From an uncultured Albidovulum sp. (GTDB taxonomy: Bacteria > Pseudomonadota > Alphaproteobacteria > Rhodobacterales > Rhodobacteraceae), in NCBI GenBank assembly GCA_913064775.1, contig CAJYAD010000011.1:62001-126000 (forward strand): 64,000 nucleotides of DNA, written 5' to 3'. The translations under genes were made by a program, and so were the position numbers. This document shows, in pieces, positions 34,491 through 42,266 of this stretch. Below the pieces are notes generated by a model. That model worked only from the letters and a program-made list of their open reading frames with translations, had not been told where the DNA came from and did not search any database. Numbering within the stretch: position 1 is the first letter of the stretch; each line of letters opens with the position of its first letter.

Positions 34491-35318
34491 TCAGGAGACC
34501 TCCACGCCTTCGGCCTCGATGCGTTCCAGCCGCGTGACGAAACCCGCGATGGCGGCCAGGGCCCGGTCGGGCTGATCGAATTGCGGCGAATGGCGGCAAT
34601 CGTCCAGCAGCGCCACCTCGACCGGGGCATAGCTGCTTCGGACGACCTCACCCACTTGCGCTTCGGTGCCGTATTGGTCCTGGCGGCCCTGGATCACCAG
34701 CATGGGGATGCGGATGTACTCGATCACCTCGGCCACGCTCCAGCAGAGGAAGCGGGGATCGAGCCAGACATCGTTCCAGCCGCGGAAGGTCGCCTCGGGG
34801 TCGTCATGATACTTGGCCATGCGCTCGGCCAGATCGGTCGCGACGAAGGCGTCGCGCGCCCGCCCGATCTCGGTCAGGCCCATGGGTTCGGTGAAGAAAT
34901 GCGGCGCCATCAGGATCAGACCGCGGATACGGAAATCCTCGACCCGGCCGGCATATTCAGCGGCGATGGTGCCGCCGTCGGAATGGCCCAGCAGCAGATA
35001 GCGCGCGGCGCCGATCGCCGCCAGCACGTCGGGCAGAACGTCCACGGCCTCGTGCGTCATGTAATCCAGCGGCCGCGGCAGGTCGGCCGGATCAGAGCGT
35101 CCGTAGCCTGCCCGCGAATAGGCAAAGACCGGCAGGCCCGTGGCCTCGCTCACCCGGCGTGGAAAGTCGCGCCACAGCGCAACGCAGCCCAGCCCTTCAT
35201 GCAGCATCACGATCACCGGAATATCACCCTGCGGCGGCTTCCCGAAAGCCACCCATTCCAACCGCTTTCCCCCTGCGGTAACATTGCCTGCCCCGGCCAC
35301 CCAGTCGACCATCGTCAC
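34491..35318 (-). CDS. Alpha/beta hydrolase of the box cluster
   Basis: 275 aa from GTG 35318, which lies 7 bases after GGGAGG; ATG 35312 and GTG 35324 are in-frame alternatives. The nucleophile elbow is GHSDGG (LLLGHSDGGTIAAEY), the acid is probably the Asp in VIQGRQDQYG, and the His is in DDCRHSPQFDQ. HG-equivalent oxyanion sequence (VMLHEGLGC) follows the first strand. It lies 12 bases downstream of the benzoate-CoA ligase gene, in the same unit. It may hydrolyse a benzoate ester or thioester precursor, or a side product; the exact substrate is not evident. Confidence 0.88.
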   Translation of the reverse strand: MTMVDWVAGAGNVTAGGKRLEWVAFGKPPQGDIPVIVMLHEGLGCVALWRDFPRRVSEATGLPVFAYSRAGYGRSDPADLPRPLDYMTHEAVDVLPDVLAAIGAARYLLLGHSDGGTIAAEYAGRVEDFRIRGLILMAPHFFTEPMGLTEIGRARDAFVATDLAERMAKYHDDPEATFRGWNDVWLDPRFLCWSVAEVIEYIRIPMLVIQGRQDQYGTEAQVGEVVRSSYAPVEVALLDDCRHSPQFDQPDRALAAIAGFVTRLERIEAEGVEVS

Positions 35319-35330
35319 ACCCACACCTCC

Positions 35331-36875
35331 CTATCCTTCCATGCGCAGCTTGAAGCGCTGGATCTTACCGGTGGCAGTCTTGGGCAATTCCTCGACAATG
35401 TCGATCCAGCGCGGATACTTCCACATCCCGACCTTCTGCTTGACGAACTCCTTCAACTCGTCCAGCGGCGCCAGATCGACCCCCGGCTTCAGCACGATGA
35501 AGGCCGCCGGCTTTTCCAGCCCGTCCTCGGTCTTGCGCGGCACCACGGCAGCCTCCAGCACGGCGGGATGGGCGACAAGGGCCTGCTCCACCTCGAAGGG
35601 CGACAACCAGATACCGGAAACCTTGAACATGTCGTCGGCCCGGCCACAGTAGACATAGCGGCCCGCCTCGGTGCGCTCATATTTGTCGCCGGTGCGCGTC
35701 CAATGGCCCGCGAAGGTCGACCTCGATTTCTCGCGGCGGTTCCAGTAGCCCTCGGCGCTGGAGGGGCCGCGCACCAGCAGCTCGCCGATCTCGCCGTCGG
35801 CGACGTCTTCGTCCTGCTCGCCGACCAGCCGCACCTCATAGCCCGGCACCGCCACGCCCGAGGTGCCATAGACGATGTCGCCGGGGCGGTTCGACAGGAA
35901 GATATGCAGCATCTCGGTCGAGCCGACGCCATCGACGACCTCGGCGCCCCACAGGGCCTGCCAACGCTCGCCGATCTCGCGCGGCAGCGCCTCGCCCGCC
36001 GAGGTGCAAAGCCGCAGGCAGTGATCGGGCAGGCCGCCGGCGTTTTCCTGCGCATGCACCATCGCGGCGTAGAGCGTGGGCACGCCGCAAAAGATCGTCG
36101 GGCGTTCTTCCTTCAGCACCTTCGCCACCACGTCGGGCGTCGGGCGCCCCGACAGCAGCACGGTGGTCGCGCCGACCGACATCGGGAAGGACATCGCATT
36201 GCCCAGACCATAGGCGAAGAACATCTTGGCGGCGGAAAAGACGGTATCGTCGCCGGTGATGCCCAGCACCTGCGACGCGAAGGTGTCACAGGTCGCCTTC
36301 AGCGCGGAATGGACATGGCGCACCCCCTTGGGCGTGCCGGTCGAGCCCGAGGAATATAGCCAGAAGGCCAGCTCATCGCCGCAGGCCTCGGCCACCCCGG
36401 CCGCCGTGGCGCCAGCCATGAAACCGGCGAAGGTTTCGCAGCCGTCGCGGCGCGCGCCGATCACCACCACGGCGCGCAGATAGCGGTTGCCCTCCAGCGC
36501 GGGGCGCAGGGTTTCCCACAGCTCCTCGGACAGCACCAGCAGCGAGGCGCGGCTGTCTTCAAGTATATTGCCGTAGATTTCGGTCGCGAGCAGGGTGTTG
36601 ATCGGCACCGGGATCGCCCCGGCCTTCAGCGCGCCCCAGAAGGCGACCGGGAATTCGATCTGGTCGCGGATCGCCAGCGCGACACGTTCCTCGCGGCGCA
36701 CCCCGGCGCGGGCCAGCGCCCCGGCGAAGCGCGCCGTCAGATCCGCGAGCTGGCCATAGCTGAGCGTGCGGTGGGCGCCGTCGGCCTCGCGGAAGGCGAT
36801 CTTGTCGCCGCGACCCTCGCTCAGGTGGCGATCGACGAAATAAAACGCGGCATTCTCATTGGTGATGCAATCCAT
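35331..36875 (-). CDS. bclA: Benzoate-CoA ligase
   Basis: 514 aa with SD gggaggaaccagc. It activates benzoate with ATP and CoA to benzoyl-CoA, the entry step of the box pathway. ANL-superfamily motifs: SSGSTGTPKGVRHVH (P-loop), AEGYWNRREKSRSTF, GRADDMFKVSGIWLSPFEVE (hinge) and KTATGKIQRFKLR (catalytic Lys). Length and motif wording fit the benzoate-CoA ligase family (BadA/BclA/BzdA) rather than 4-hydroxybenzoate or cyclohexanecarboxylate ligases, although close homologues overlap in substrate use. The promoter region upstream carries two TGCR-N6-TGCA sites. Confidence 0.93.
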   Translation of the reverse strand: MDCITNENAAFYFVDRHLSEGRGDKIAFREADGAHRTLSYGQLADLTARFAGALARAGVRREERVALAIRDQIEFPVAFWGALKAGAIPVPINTLLATEIYGNILEDSRASLLVLSEELWETLRPALEGNRYLRAVVVIGARRDGCETFAGFMAGATAAGVAEACGDELAFWLYSSGSTGTPKGVRHVHSALKATCDTFASQVLGITGDDTVFSAAKMFFAYGLGNAMSFPMSVGATTVLLSGRPTPDVVAKVLKEERPTIFCGVPTLYAAMVHAQENAGGLPDHCLRLCTSAGEALPREIGERWQALWGAEVVDGVGSTEMLHIFLSNRPGDIVYGTSGVAVPGYEVRLVGEQDEDVADGEIGELLVRGPSSAEGYWNRREKSRSTFAGHWTRTGDKYERTEAGRYVYCGRADDMFKVSGIWLSPFEVEQALVAHPAVLEAAVVPRKTEDGLEKPAAFIVLKPGVDLAPLDELKEFVKQKVGMWKYPRWIDIVEELPKTATGKIQRFKLRMEG

Positions 36876-36987
36876 GCTGGTTCCTCCCTCAAGCCCCGGA
36901 ATGCCCGCCTATCTGCAGGCAAATCCCAAGCAGCCCCCATGCCCGGCGCCCGCGCCCTTGGGCGCCCTCCTCAGCACGGTCGATATG

Positions 36988-37001
36988 TGCGGTATAATGC
37001 A
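36988..37001. promoter_or_regulatory. BoxR-type site TGCG-N6-TGCA upstream of benzoate-CoA ligase
   Basis: TGCG at 36988 and TGCA at 36998 flank GTATAA. The surrounding GTGC-N8-GCAC (36987-37002) is an inverted repeat. The -10-like ATTATA on the minus strand falls inside it, so binding would occlude the promoter. Confidence 0.55.
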
Positions 37002-37038
37002 CAATCTGTATGGGTCAGCAATACAAAGGTTTCTGAAT

Positions 37039-37052
37039 TGCATTTTCTTGCA
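37039..37052. promoter_or_regulatory. Exact TGCA-N6-TGCA site upstream of benzoate-CoA ligase
   Basis: TGCA-TTTTCT-TGCA matches the published BzdR/BoxR operator form exactly. It lies about 165-175 bases before the ligase start and about 50 bases from the second site. Confidence 0.6.
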
Positions 37053-37178
37053 CAATGCGAGCGAGCCGGCACAGGAGGGATCCTCAGGCGAACCGAGCGA
37101 CAGCCGCAGAGGCTTTGACCGATCGCCGCGCGATCCCGCGCCGGATCGCAGGAAACCGCCTTTTGCAGATCTCGGCGC

Positions 37179-37277
37179 GGGGGTTTCACACCCCCGCCCC
37201 CCCCCGTGGAGTATTTGTCCCAAGATGAAGGGCAAGGAATGCCTTGGCCCAGAGGTTGGCAAGAATACCCCGGGGGC
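37179..37277. repeat. Dispersed intergenic element, copy 2, with G5/C5 hairpin
   Basis: The hairpin GGGGG-tttcaca-CCCCC (37179-37195) is followed by GTGGAGTATTTGTCCCAAGA (then TGAAG, 37206 on). On the minus strand the right end reads CCCCCGGGGTATTCTTGCCA. The same parts occur at 11057-11147. It follows the 3' end of the importer operon. Confidence 0.65.
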
Positions 37278-37341
37278 CGCTGTTGGAGCGCGCTCGACGA
37301 CGGTGGCCGCGGGCCGGGGATGCCGGCCCGCTGCGCGAGAG

Positions 37342-38352
37342 CTACATCTTGTTCGCCCTCTCGGCGAAGGCGTTGGTGTAGGTTTCCTTGATGTTCACAT
37401 GGGCCTTGGCGACCTCGGGATCACCCTCGGAGAAGACCTTGAGCACAGCTTCGGCGCCTTTCGGATCCATCATCCCGTCTTTTGAGTACATCGGGATCGT
37501 GTTGGTCAGCGCCGCCAGATAGATCGCCTTGTTCTGGCCCACCATCTCGGGCGGCATCTTCGCCATGATCTGCTGGGGCGTGTGGCTGTGGATCCACTTC
37601 AGCGTGCCCACCATCGCATCGGTCATCATCTGCGCCTCCTTCATGTGGGATTTCACCCAGGAGGCGCGGGCATAGAAGGCCCCGCCCGGGTAATTGCCGC
37701 CGAAGGTCGCGACCGTGTCCTTTTCACTTCGCGTGTCGGACAGGATGCGCAAATTCTTGTACTTGTTTTGCAGGATGGTCACCGCCGGATCCAGCATCAC
37801 CGCCGCATCGATGCGCCCCTGTTCCATCGCTGCGACCGCGGTGCCGCCAAGGCCGACCCCGATCACCGCAGCCGAGTCAGGCTTTAGCCCGGCCCGGGTC
37901 AGCAGATATTTCAGGAAGAAATCGGTCGAAGACCCCGGTGCCGAGACGCCGACATGCTTGCCCGCCAGATCCTTGATCGAGGTGATCTTGTCCGACTCCT
38001 TGGGCGAGACCACCAGCACGAGGCCGGGGAAGCGGTCGTAGATCACGAAGGCTTCCAGCTTCTGGTGCTTCGCGGCCAGTTCGACCGTGTGGTCGAAATA
38101 GCCCGACACCACATCGGCCGAGCCGCCGATCACTGCCGTCAGCGCCTGGCTGCCGCCCCTGAAGTTGACCATGTTCACGTCCAGCCCGGCCTTCTTGTAC
38201 ATGCCAAGCTGCTTGGCCAGCACGGTCGGCAGGTAGCACAGGCAGCCCGCGCCGCCGATTGCCAGCGTCACCGTCGGCGCGGCCTGGGCAGCGCCTCCGA
38301 ATCCCATAAGCGCGGTCGCCGCCACGGCGAGCCATCTGGTCAATCTGTTCAT
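37342..38352 (-). CDS. ABC transporter substrate-binding protein (NMT1/SsuA-like), probably for benzoate
   Basis: 336 aa. A clear Sec signal peptide (MNRLTRWLAVAATALMGFGG, then AAQA before APTV) sends it to the periplasm. The mature protein belongs to the NMT1/THI5/SsuA-like class: PTVLAKQLGMYKKAGLDVNM and GGSQALTAVIGGSADVVSGY are typical, and this class often serves aromatic acids, sulfonates or taurine. It lies last in a three-gene ABC operon directly upstream of the benzoate-CoA ligase. The operon promoter carries a BoxR-type site, so benzoate or a related aromatic acid is the likely ligand. The unusual GGAGCLCYLP segment near the N-terminus has two cysteines. Confidence 0.88.
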   Translation of the reverse strand: MNRLTRWLAVAATALMGFGGAAQAAPTVTLAIGGAGCLCYLPTVLAKQLGMYKKAGLDVNMVNFRGGSQALTAVIGGSADVVSGYFDHTVELAAKHQKLEAFVIYDRFPGLVLVVSPKESDKITSIKDLAGKHVGVSAPGSSTDFFLKYLLTRAGLKPDSAAVIGVGLGGTAVAAMEQGRIDAAVMLDPAVTILQNKYKNLRILSDTRSEKDTVATFGGNYPGGAFYARASWVKSHMKEAQMMTDAMVGTLKWIHSHTPQQIMAKMPPEMVGQNKAIYLAALTNTIPMYSKDGMMDPKGAEAVLKVFSEGDPEVAKAHVNIKETYTNAFAERANKM

Positions 38353-38412
38353 CTTTCCTCTCCTCCTTGCAAGATACGCCCTCTCCCCGGGGGCGCTTCG
38401 GATCTTGGCGGG

Positions 38413-39198
38413 TCAGGATCCGCCGTGAAGCTGCGGCTGCCAGACCAGCAGGCGCCGCTCGATCAGCGTCACGCCGTAGTCGATGGCGATGACGAAGGCC
38501 GCCAGCACGAACATGCCCGCGAAGACGCCGGCGACGTCGAACATGCCTTCGGCCTGCTGGATCAGGTAGCCAAGCCCGGCGGCCGAGCCCAGATATTCGC
38601 CCACCACCGCGCCCACCACGGCAAAGCCGATCGAGGTGTGCAGCGACGAGAACACCCACGAGAGGGCCGAGGGCAGGTAGACATGGCGCAGAAGCTGGCG
38701 CTCATTCATGCCCAGCATGCGGGCGTTCGACAGCACCGTCTTGTCGGCTTCGCGTACGCCCTGGACGACGTTGAAGAAGACGATGAAGAACACCAGCGTG
38801 AAGCCCAGCGCCACCTTCGACCAGATCCCCAGCCCGAACCACAGCGTGAAGATCGGCGCCAGCACGACGCGGGGCATGGCGTTGGCGCCCTTGACATAGG
38901 GGTCGAACACCGCCCCCAGCCGGGGCTTGCGCGCGAACCAGAAGCCCAGCACCAGCGCCGCGAAAGCGCCGATCAGGAAGGCCAGGATCGATTCCTCCAG
39001 CGTGATCCAGAGGTTGTACCAGATCGAGCCGGTGGCGAACCAAGTCCAGATCTGCCGGACCACATCACCGGGCGTCGAGAAGAAGAAGGCCAGATCCTGC
39101 GGATTGCCCACCAGATGCGTCGTGGTGGTGATCTGCCAGGCCAGCACCAGCACGACGGCGACGCTGATTTGCAGCGCGATCAGAACGGCGCGGTTCAT
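38413..39198 (-). CDS. ABC transporter permease (SsuC/TauC type)
   Basis: 261 aa with about six hydrophobic segments (for example VLIALQISVAVVLVLAWQI at the N-terminus). AMPRVVLAPIFTLWFGLGIW followed by SKVALGFTLVFFIVFFNVV is the cytoplasmic EAA-loop region of binding-protein-dependent permeases. The start codon overlaps the stop of the ATPase gene (ATGA, 39195-39198). It forms the membrane channel of the putative benzoate importer, and a homodimer is expected. Confidence 0.9.
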   Translation of the reverse strand: MNRAVLIALQISVAVVLVLAWQITTTTHLVGNPQDLAFFFSTPGDVVRQIWTWFATGSIWYNLWITLEESILAFLIGAFAALVLGFWFARKPRLGAVFDPYVKGANAMPRVVLAPIFTLWFGLGIWSKVALGFTLVFFIVFFNVVQGVREADKTVLSNARMLGMNERQLLRHVYLPSALSWVFSSLHTSIGFAVVGAVVGEYLGSAAGLGYLIQQAEGMFDVAGVFAGMFVLAAFVIAIDYGVTLIERRLLVWQPQLHGGS

Positions 39199-40046
39199 GA
39201 GATCTCTCCCATCGTCAGGTCGGGATAGGCCTTCAGCACCTCGGATTTCAGCATGTGCCAGATGTCACGGTGCAGCGCTTGGAATTCGGGCATCAGCTTG
39301 ATCTCCGAGACGTCGCGCGGGCGGGCCAGATTGATCGGGAAATCGCCGATGATCCGCGCCGCCGGCCCCGCCGACATGATGACCACGCGGTCGGCCAGGC
39401 TGATCGCCTCTTCCAGATCATGGGTGACGAACAGCACCGCCTTGCGGTTCTCCTGCCAGAGCCGCAGCAGCAGGTCGCCCATGATCAGCCTTGTCTGCGC
39501 GTCGAGCGGGCCGAAGGGCTCGTCCATCAGCATGATCTTCGGGTCGCGGATCAGCACCTGGGCCATCGCCACCCGCTTGCGCTGCCCGCCCGACAGCATG
39601 TGCGGGTAGCGGTCGGCAAACGGGGCCAGGCCCACCCGGCGCAGCCAGTCGCGCGCCTGATCGCGGGCGGCGCGCTTCGGCGTGCCCGCGATTTCCAGCC
39701 CGATCGCCACGTTCTCAAGCGCCGTCTTCCACGGCATCAGGGCCTCTAGCTGAAACAGATAGCCCGCGTCGCGATTCAGCCCCGGCAAGGGCGCGCCGAA
39801 GATCCGCACCTGCCCGGCAGCCGGGGTCAGAAGCCCCGCGGCGGCGTTCAGCAAGGTCGACTTGCCGCAGCCGGTGGGGCCGACGATCGCCACGAACTCG
39901 CCCGCAGCGACGCTCAGATCGGCGCCTTCCACGGCGCGAAACACCGCCTGCCCGGGGGTGCCGAATTCGATCGTCACACCCTCGAAGCCGATCGCCCGGG
40001 GCGTGACCGCCTGGTCGGGCCGCTCTGCCCTGGCCGCCGCGCGCAT
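39195..40046 (-). CDS. ABC transporter ATP-binding protein of the putative benzoate importer
   Basis: 283 aa from the ATG at 40046, which shares its A with the stop of a 17-codon upstream ORF (TGATG). Walker A is GPTGCGKST, the Q-loop is in YLFQLEALMPWKTAL, the signature is LSGGQRKRVAMAQ, Walker B is IMLMDEP and the switch His is in FVTHDLEEA. It is of the SsuB/TauB/NrtD type. An in-frame ATG at 40085 could give a longer protein but has no SD. It is the first full gene of the importer operon, whose upstream region holds TGCG-N6-TGCA. Confidence 0.9.
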   Translation of the reverse strand: MRAAARAERPDQAVTPRAIGFEGVTIEFGTPGQAVFRAVEGADLSVAAGEFVAIVGPTGCGKSTLLNAAAGLLTPAAGQVRIFGAPLPGLNRDAGYLFQLEALMPWKTALENVAIGLEIAGTPKRAARDQARDWLRRVGLAPFADRYPHMLSGGQRKRVAMAQVLIRDPKIMLMDEPFGPLDAQTRLIMGDLLLRLWQENRKAVLFVTHDLEEAISLADRVVIMSAGPAARIIGDFPINLARPRDVSEIKLMPEFQALHRDIWHMLKSEVLKAYPDLTMGEIS

Positions 40047-40099
40047 CAAACCGCGCCGCTGCAGACCCGGCGGCCTGCATCCCATCCCTTGGCCGTCAT
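40046..40099 (-). CDS. 17-aa upstream ORF coupled to the ABC ATPase (possible leader peptide)
   Basis: The ATG at 40099 has the strongest SD in this operon (GAGGAGATACCG). The peptide is MTAKGWDAGRRVCSGAV, and its TGA overlaps the ATPase start. It may be a coupling leader, or the true N-terminus of the ATPase separated by a frameshift. The sequence offers no attenuator-like codon run. Confidence 0.35.
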   Translation of the reverse strand: MTAKGWDAGRRVCSGAV

Positions 40100-40176
40100 C
40101 GGTATCTCCTCGCTTGGTCCGGGGCTGGCCATACAGCGCCGTCCCGGACGATCCCGTCCCAATTCCTGAGCCGGAC

Positions 40177-40190
40177 TGCGACAAAATGCA
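40177..40190. promoter_or_regulatory. BoxR-type site TGCG-N6-TGCA upstream of the ABC importer operon
   Basis: TGCG at 40177 and TGCA at 40187 flank ACAAAA. The form is the same as the site before the ligase gene. It lies about 80-90 bases before the first importer start codon. Confidence 0.5.
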
Positions 40191-40301
40191 ACGCCCCAGA
40201 AGGACAGTCGCGGCATCGCCATAGGCCCGCCCGGGCCTGGACCAGATCGCCCCGCTGCGCGCCGCCGCCGGACGCGAGGCGGATCGTCACGAAAACTTCG
40301 C

Positions 40302-40341
40302 TTGCTCCGGCTGATCAATTCCAAAATACATGAAATATGGA
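40302..40341 (+). promoter_or_regulatory. Candidate ars operon promoter with overlapping dyad
   Basis: TTGCTC (40302-40307) and AATACA (40325-40330) are 17 bases apart. The predicted transcript start falls at about the ATG (40337), which itself lacks an SD. TCCA-N14-TGGA with CATG at the centre (40320-40341) spans the -10 region and start codon, and could be the ArsR operator. The inner arms are not complementary. Confidence 0.3.
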
Positions 40342-41191
40342 AACGTTGATTCCCCATCGGCTGACGACTCTGGGCCACCCGCAGCGGCTGGCGCTGTTTC
40401 GGCTGCTCATGCGGCGCTATCCCGACCGGCTGCCGGCTGGCGAGATCGCCGAGACGCTGGGGGTCAAGGCCAACACGCTGTCGAACTACCTTTCGGCGCT
40501 GATGCAGGCGGGGCTGATCACCCAGCACCGCGACGGGCGCTCGCTGCATTACGCGATCGACCTCGGGGTCGTGCGCGAAACCTTCGATTATCTGCTGCTC
40601 GATTGCTGCCGGGGGCGTCCGGATGTGTGCTCTCCCGTCTCGTTGTTTCGAAGCGAGGCGGCCGCGCCAACACCCGCGCAGAGATACAACGTCCTGTTCA
40701 TCTGCACCGGCAATTCGGCCCGCTCGATCTTCGCCGAGACGCTTCTGCGCGACATTGCGGGCGATCGCTTCACCGCCTATTCCGCCGGCACCAAGCCCCA
40801 TACCGACCTCAACCCCCTCGCGCTTGAGGTGATGAAGGCGCATGGGCATGACGTCTCGGCCTTGCGGGCCAAACATGTCGCCGAGGTCTCGGGCCCCGGT
40901 GCGCCGCGGTTCGATTTCGTCTTCACCGTCTGCAATCAGGCCGCGAACGAGGCCTGCCCCGCCTGGCAGGGACAGCCGGTCAGCGGCCATTGGGGCGTGC
41001 CCGACCCGGTGAAGGCCGAGGGCAGCCCGGCCGAACGGCGCCTCGCCTTTCACGCGGCCTACGGCGCGCTGAAACGCCGGATCGACGCCTTCGCCGCCCT
41101 GCCGGTGGCCGCGCTGGACCGCATCGCCCTGCAATCCGCCGTCGACCGGATCGGCCGCGACGACCTGCCCCCGCAAAAGGACATGCCATGA
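40337..41191 (+). CDS. ArsR repressor-ArsC arsenate reductase fusion
   Basis: 284 aa. Residues 1-100 are an ArsR/SmtB winged helix ([20 protein letters not shown]); Cys90, Cys91 and Cys98 in [10 protein letters not shown] look like an As(III)-sensing set placed after the HTH. From about 115 a low-molecular-weight phosphatase-type arsenate reductase follows, with the active loop CTGNSARS (Cys123) and DPVKAEG carrying the general-acid Asp. The fusion links sensing and reduction in one chain and occurs in several alphaproteobacteria. No SD precedes the ATG, so the mRNA may be leaderless. The gene overlaps the GAPDH gene by 4 bases (ATGA). Confidence 0.92.
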   Translation: METLIPHRLTTLGHPQRLALFRLLMRRYPDRLPAGEIAETLGVKANTLSNYLSALMQAGLITQHRDGRSLHYAIDLGVVRETFDYLLLDCCRGRPDVCSPVSLFRSEAAAPTPAQRYNVLFICTGNSARSIFAETLLRDIAGDRFTAYSAGTKPHTDLNPLALEVMKAHGHDVSALRAKHVAEVSGPGAPRFDFVFTVCNQAANEACPAWQGQPVSGHWGVPDPVKAEGSPAERRLAFHAAYGALKRRIDAFAALPVAALDRIALQSAVDRIGRDDLPPQKDMP

Positions 41192-42186
41192 CCACGTATG
41201 CGCTGAACGGGCTTGGCCGGATCGGAAAGCTGGCGCTGAAGACCTTGCTGGAACGCAGCGCGCGCATTGCCTGGATCAACGACGCGGTGGGCGATGCCGC
41301 GATGCACGCCCATCTGCTGGAATTCGACAGCGTCCATGGCCGCTGGCAGGCCGACTTTGGCCATGACGTGCAAAGCGTCACCATCGATGGCACCCGCCTG
41401 CCCTTCATCGGCACGGATCGGATCGCGGATCTGCCGCTCGACGGTGTCGACGTGGTGATCGACTGCACCGGGGTGTTCAAATCCGAGGCCAAGCTTGCCC
41501 CCTATTTCGACGCCGGGGTGAAGCGGGTCGTGGTCTCGGCCCCGGTCAAGGACGGGCCCACCGCGAACATCGTCTACGGGGTGAACCACGCAACCTACGA
41601 TCCCGCCGCACACCGCATCATCACCGCCGCAAGCTGCACCACCAACTGCCTGGCGCCGGTGGTCAAGGTGATCCACGAAGGCCTGGGGATCCGCCATGGA
41701 TCGATCACCACGATCCATGACGTGACCAACACCCAGACGATCGTCGACCGCCCCGCGAAGGACCTGCGCCGCGCCCGTTCGGCGCTGAATTCGCTGATCC
41801 CGACGACGACCGGCTCGGCCACCGCGATCACCCTGATCTACCCCGAGCTGAAGGGCCGGCTGAACGGCCATGCGGTGCGGGTGCCGCTGCTGAATGCCTC
41901 GCTTACCGATTGCGTCTTCGAGGTCGAGCGCGCGACCGACGTGGATGAAGTCAACGCGCTGCTGCGCGCCGCCGCCGAGGGGCCGCTGCACGGCATTCTG
42001 GGGTTCGAGACCCGGCCGCTCGTGTCCGCCGATTATGTGAATGACACCCGGTCCGCGATCATCGACGCGCTCTCGACCATGGTGGTGAATGGCACCCAGG
42101 TGAAGATCTACGCCTGGTACGACAATGAGATGGGCTATGCCAACCGGCTGGTCGATGTCGCGCTGATGGTGGGGGTCGCGCCCTAA
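41188..42186 (+). CDS. Glyceraldehyde-3-phosphate dehydrogenase-like protein of the ars operon
   Basis: 332 aa. The Rossmann motif [14 protein letters not shown] and the active site SCTTNC (Cys about 150) with His in the [11 protein letters not shown] region mark a functional GAPDH. In ars operons such GAPDHs make 1-arseno-3-phosphoglycerate from arsenate; the product is normally exported by ArsJ. No ArsJ gene is seen here, as the next gene is ACR3. An internal start slightly upstream (40990) is rejected because it overlaps the ArsR-ArsC frame. It may serve detoxification or be a regulated duplicate of the housekeeping enzyme. Confidence 0.9.
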   Translation: MTTYALNGLGRIGKLALKTLLERSARIAWINDAVGDAAMHAHLLEFDSVHGRWQADFGHDVQSVTIDGTRLPFIGTDRIADLPLDGVDVVIDCTGVFKSEAKLAPYFDAGVKRVVVSAPVKDGPTANIVYGVNHATYDPAAHRIITAASCTTNCLAPVVKVIHEGLGIRHGSITTIHDVTNTQTIVDRPAKDLRRARSALNSLIPTTTGSATAITLIYPELKGRLNGHAVRVPLLNASLTDCVFEVERATDVDEVNALLRAAAEGPLHGILGFETRPLVSADYVNDTRSAIIDALSTMVVNGTQVKIYAWYDNEMGYANRLVDVALMVGVAP

Positions 42187-42266
42187 CCTGCCGCCCCAAC
42201 CCCCGCCGCCCAACCCCTGGCCCTGCCCCCGATCCCGCCCCGACCCCGCCCTGACAAGGAGTTCCG

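Larger units (their letters stand above)
36876..37341. other. 466-base region between the ABC importer operon and the benzoate-CoA ligase gene
   Basis: No gene is supported. It holds the ligase promoter with two BoxR-type sites (36988-37001 and 37039-37052). Nearer the importer operon end, the dispersed repeat with a G5/C5 hairpin (37179-37277) probably terminates the importer transcript. On the minus strand TTGCTG (-35-like) and ATTATA (-10-like) stand 17 bases apart across the 36988 site. Confidence 0.55.

Noticed and set aside
40085-40184. Longer N-terminus of the importer ATPase
   Set aside because: No SD and no ABC-like sequence; the start at 40046 is coupled to the upstream mini-ORF and places Walker A normally.
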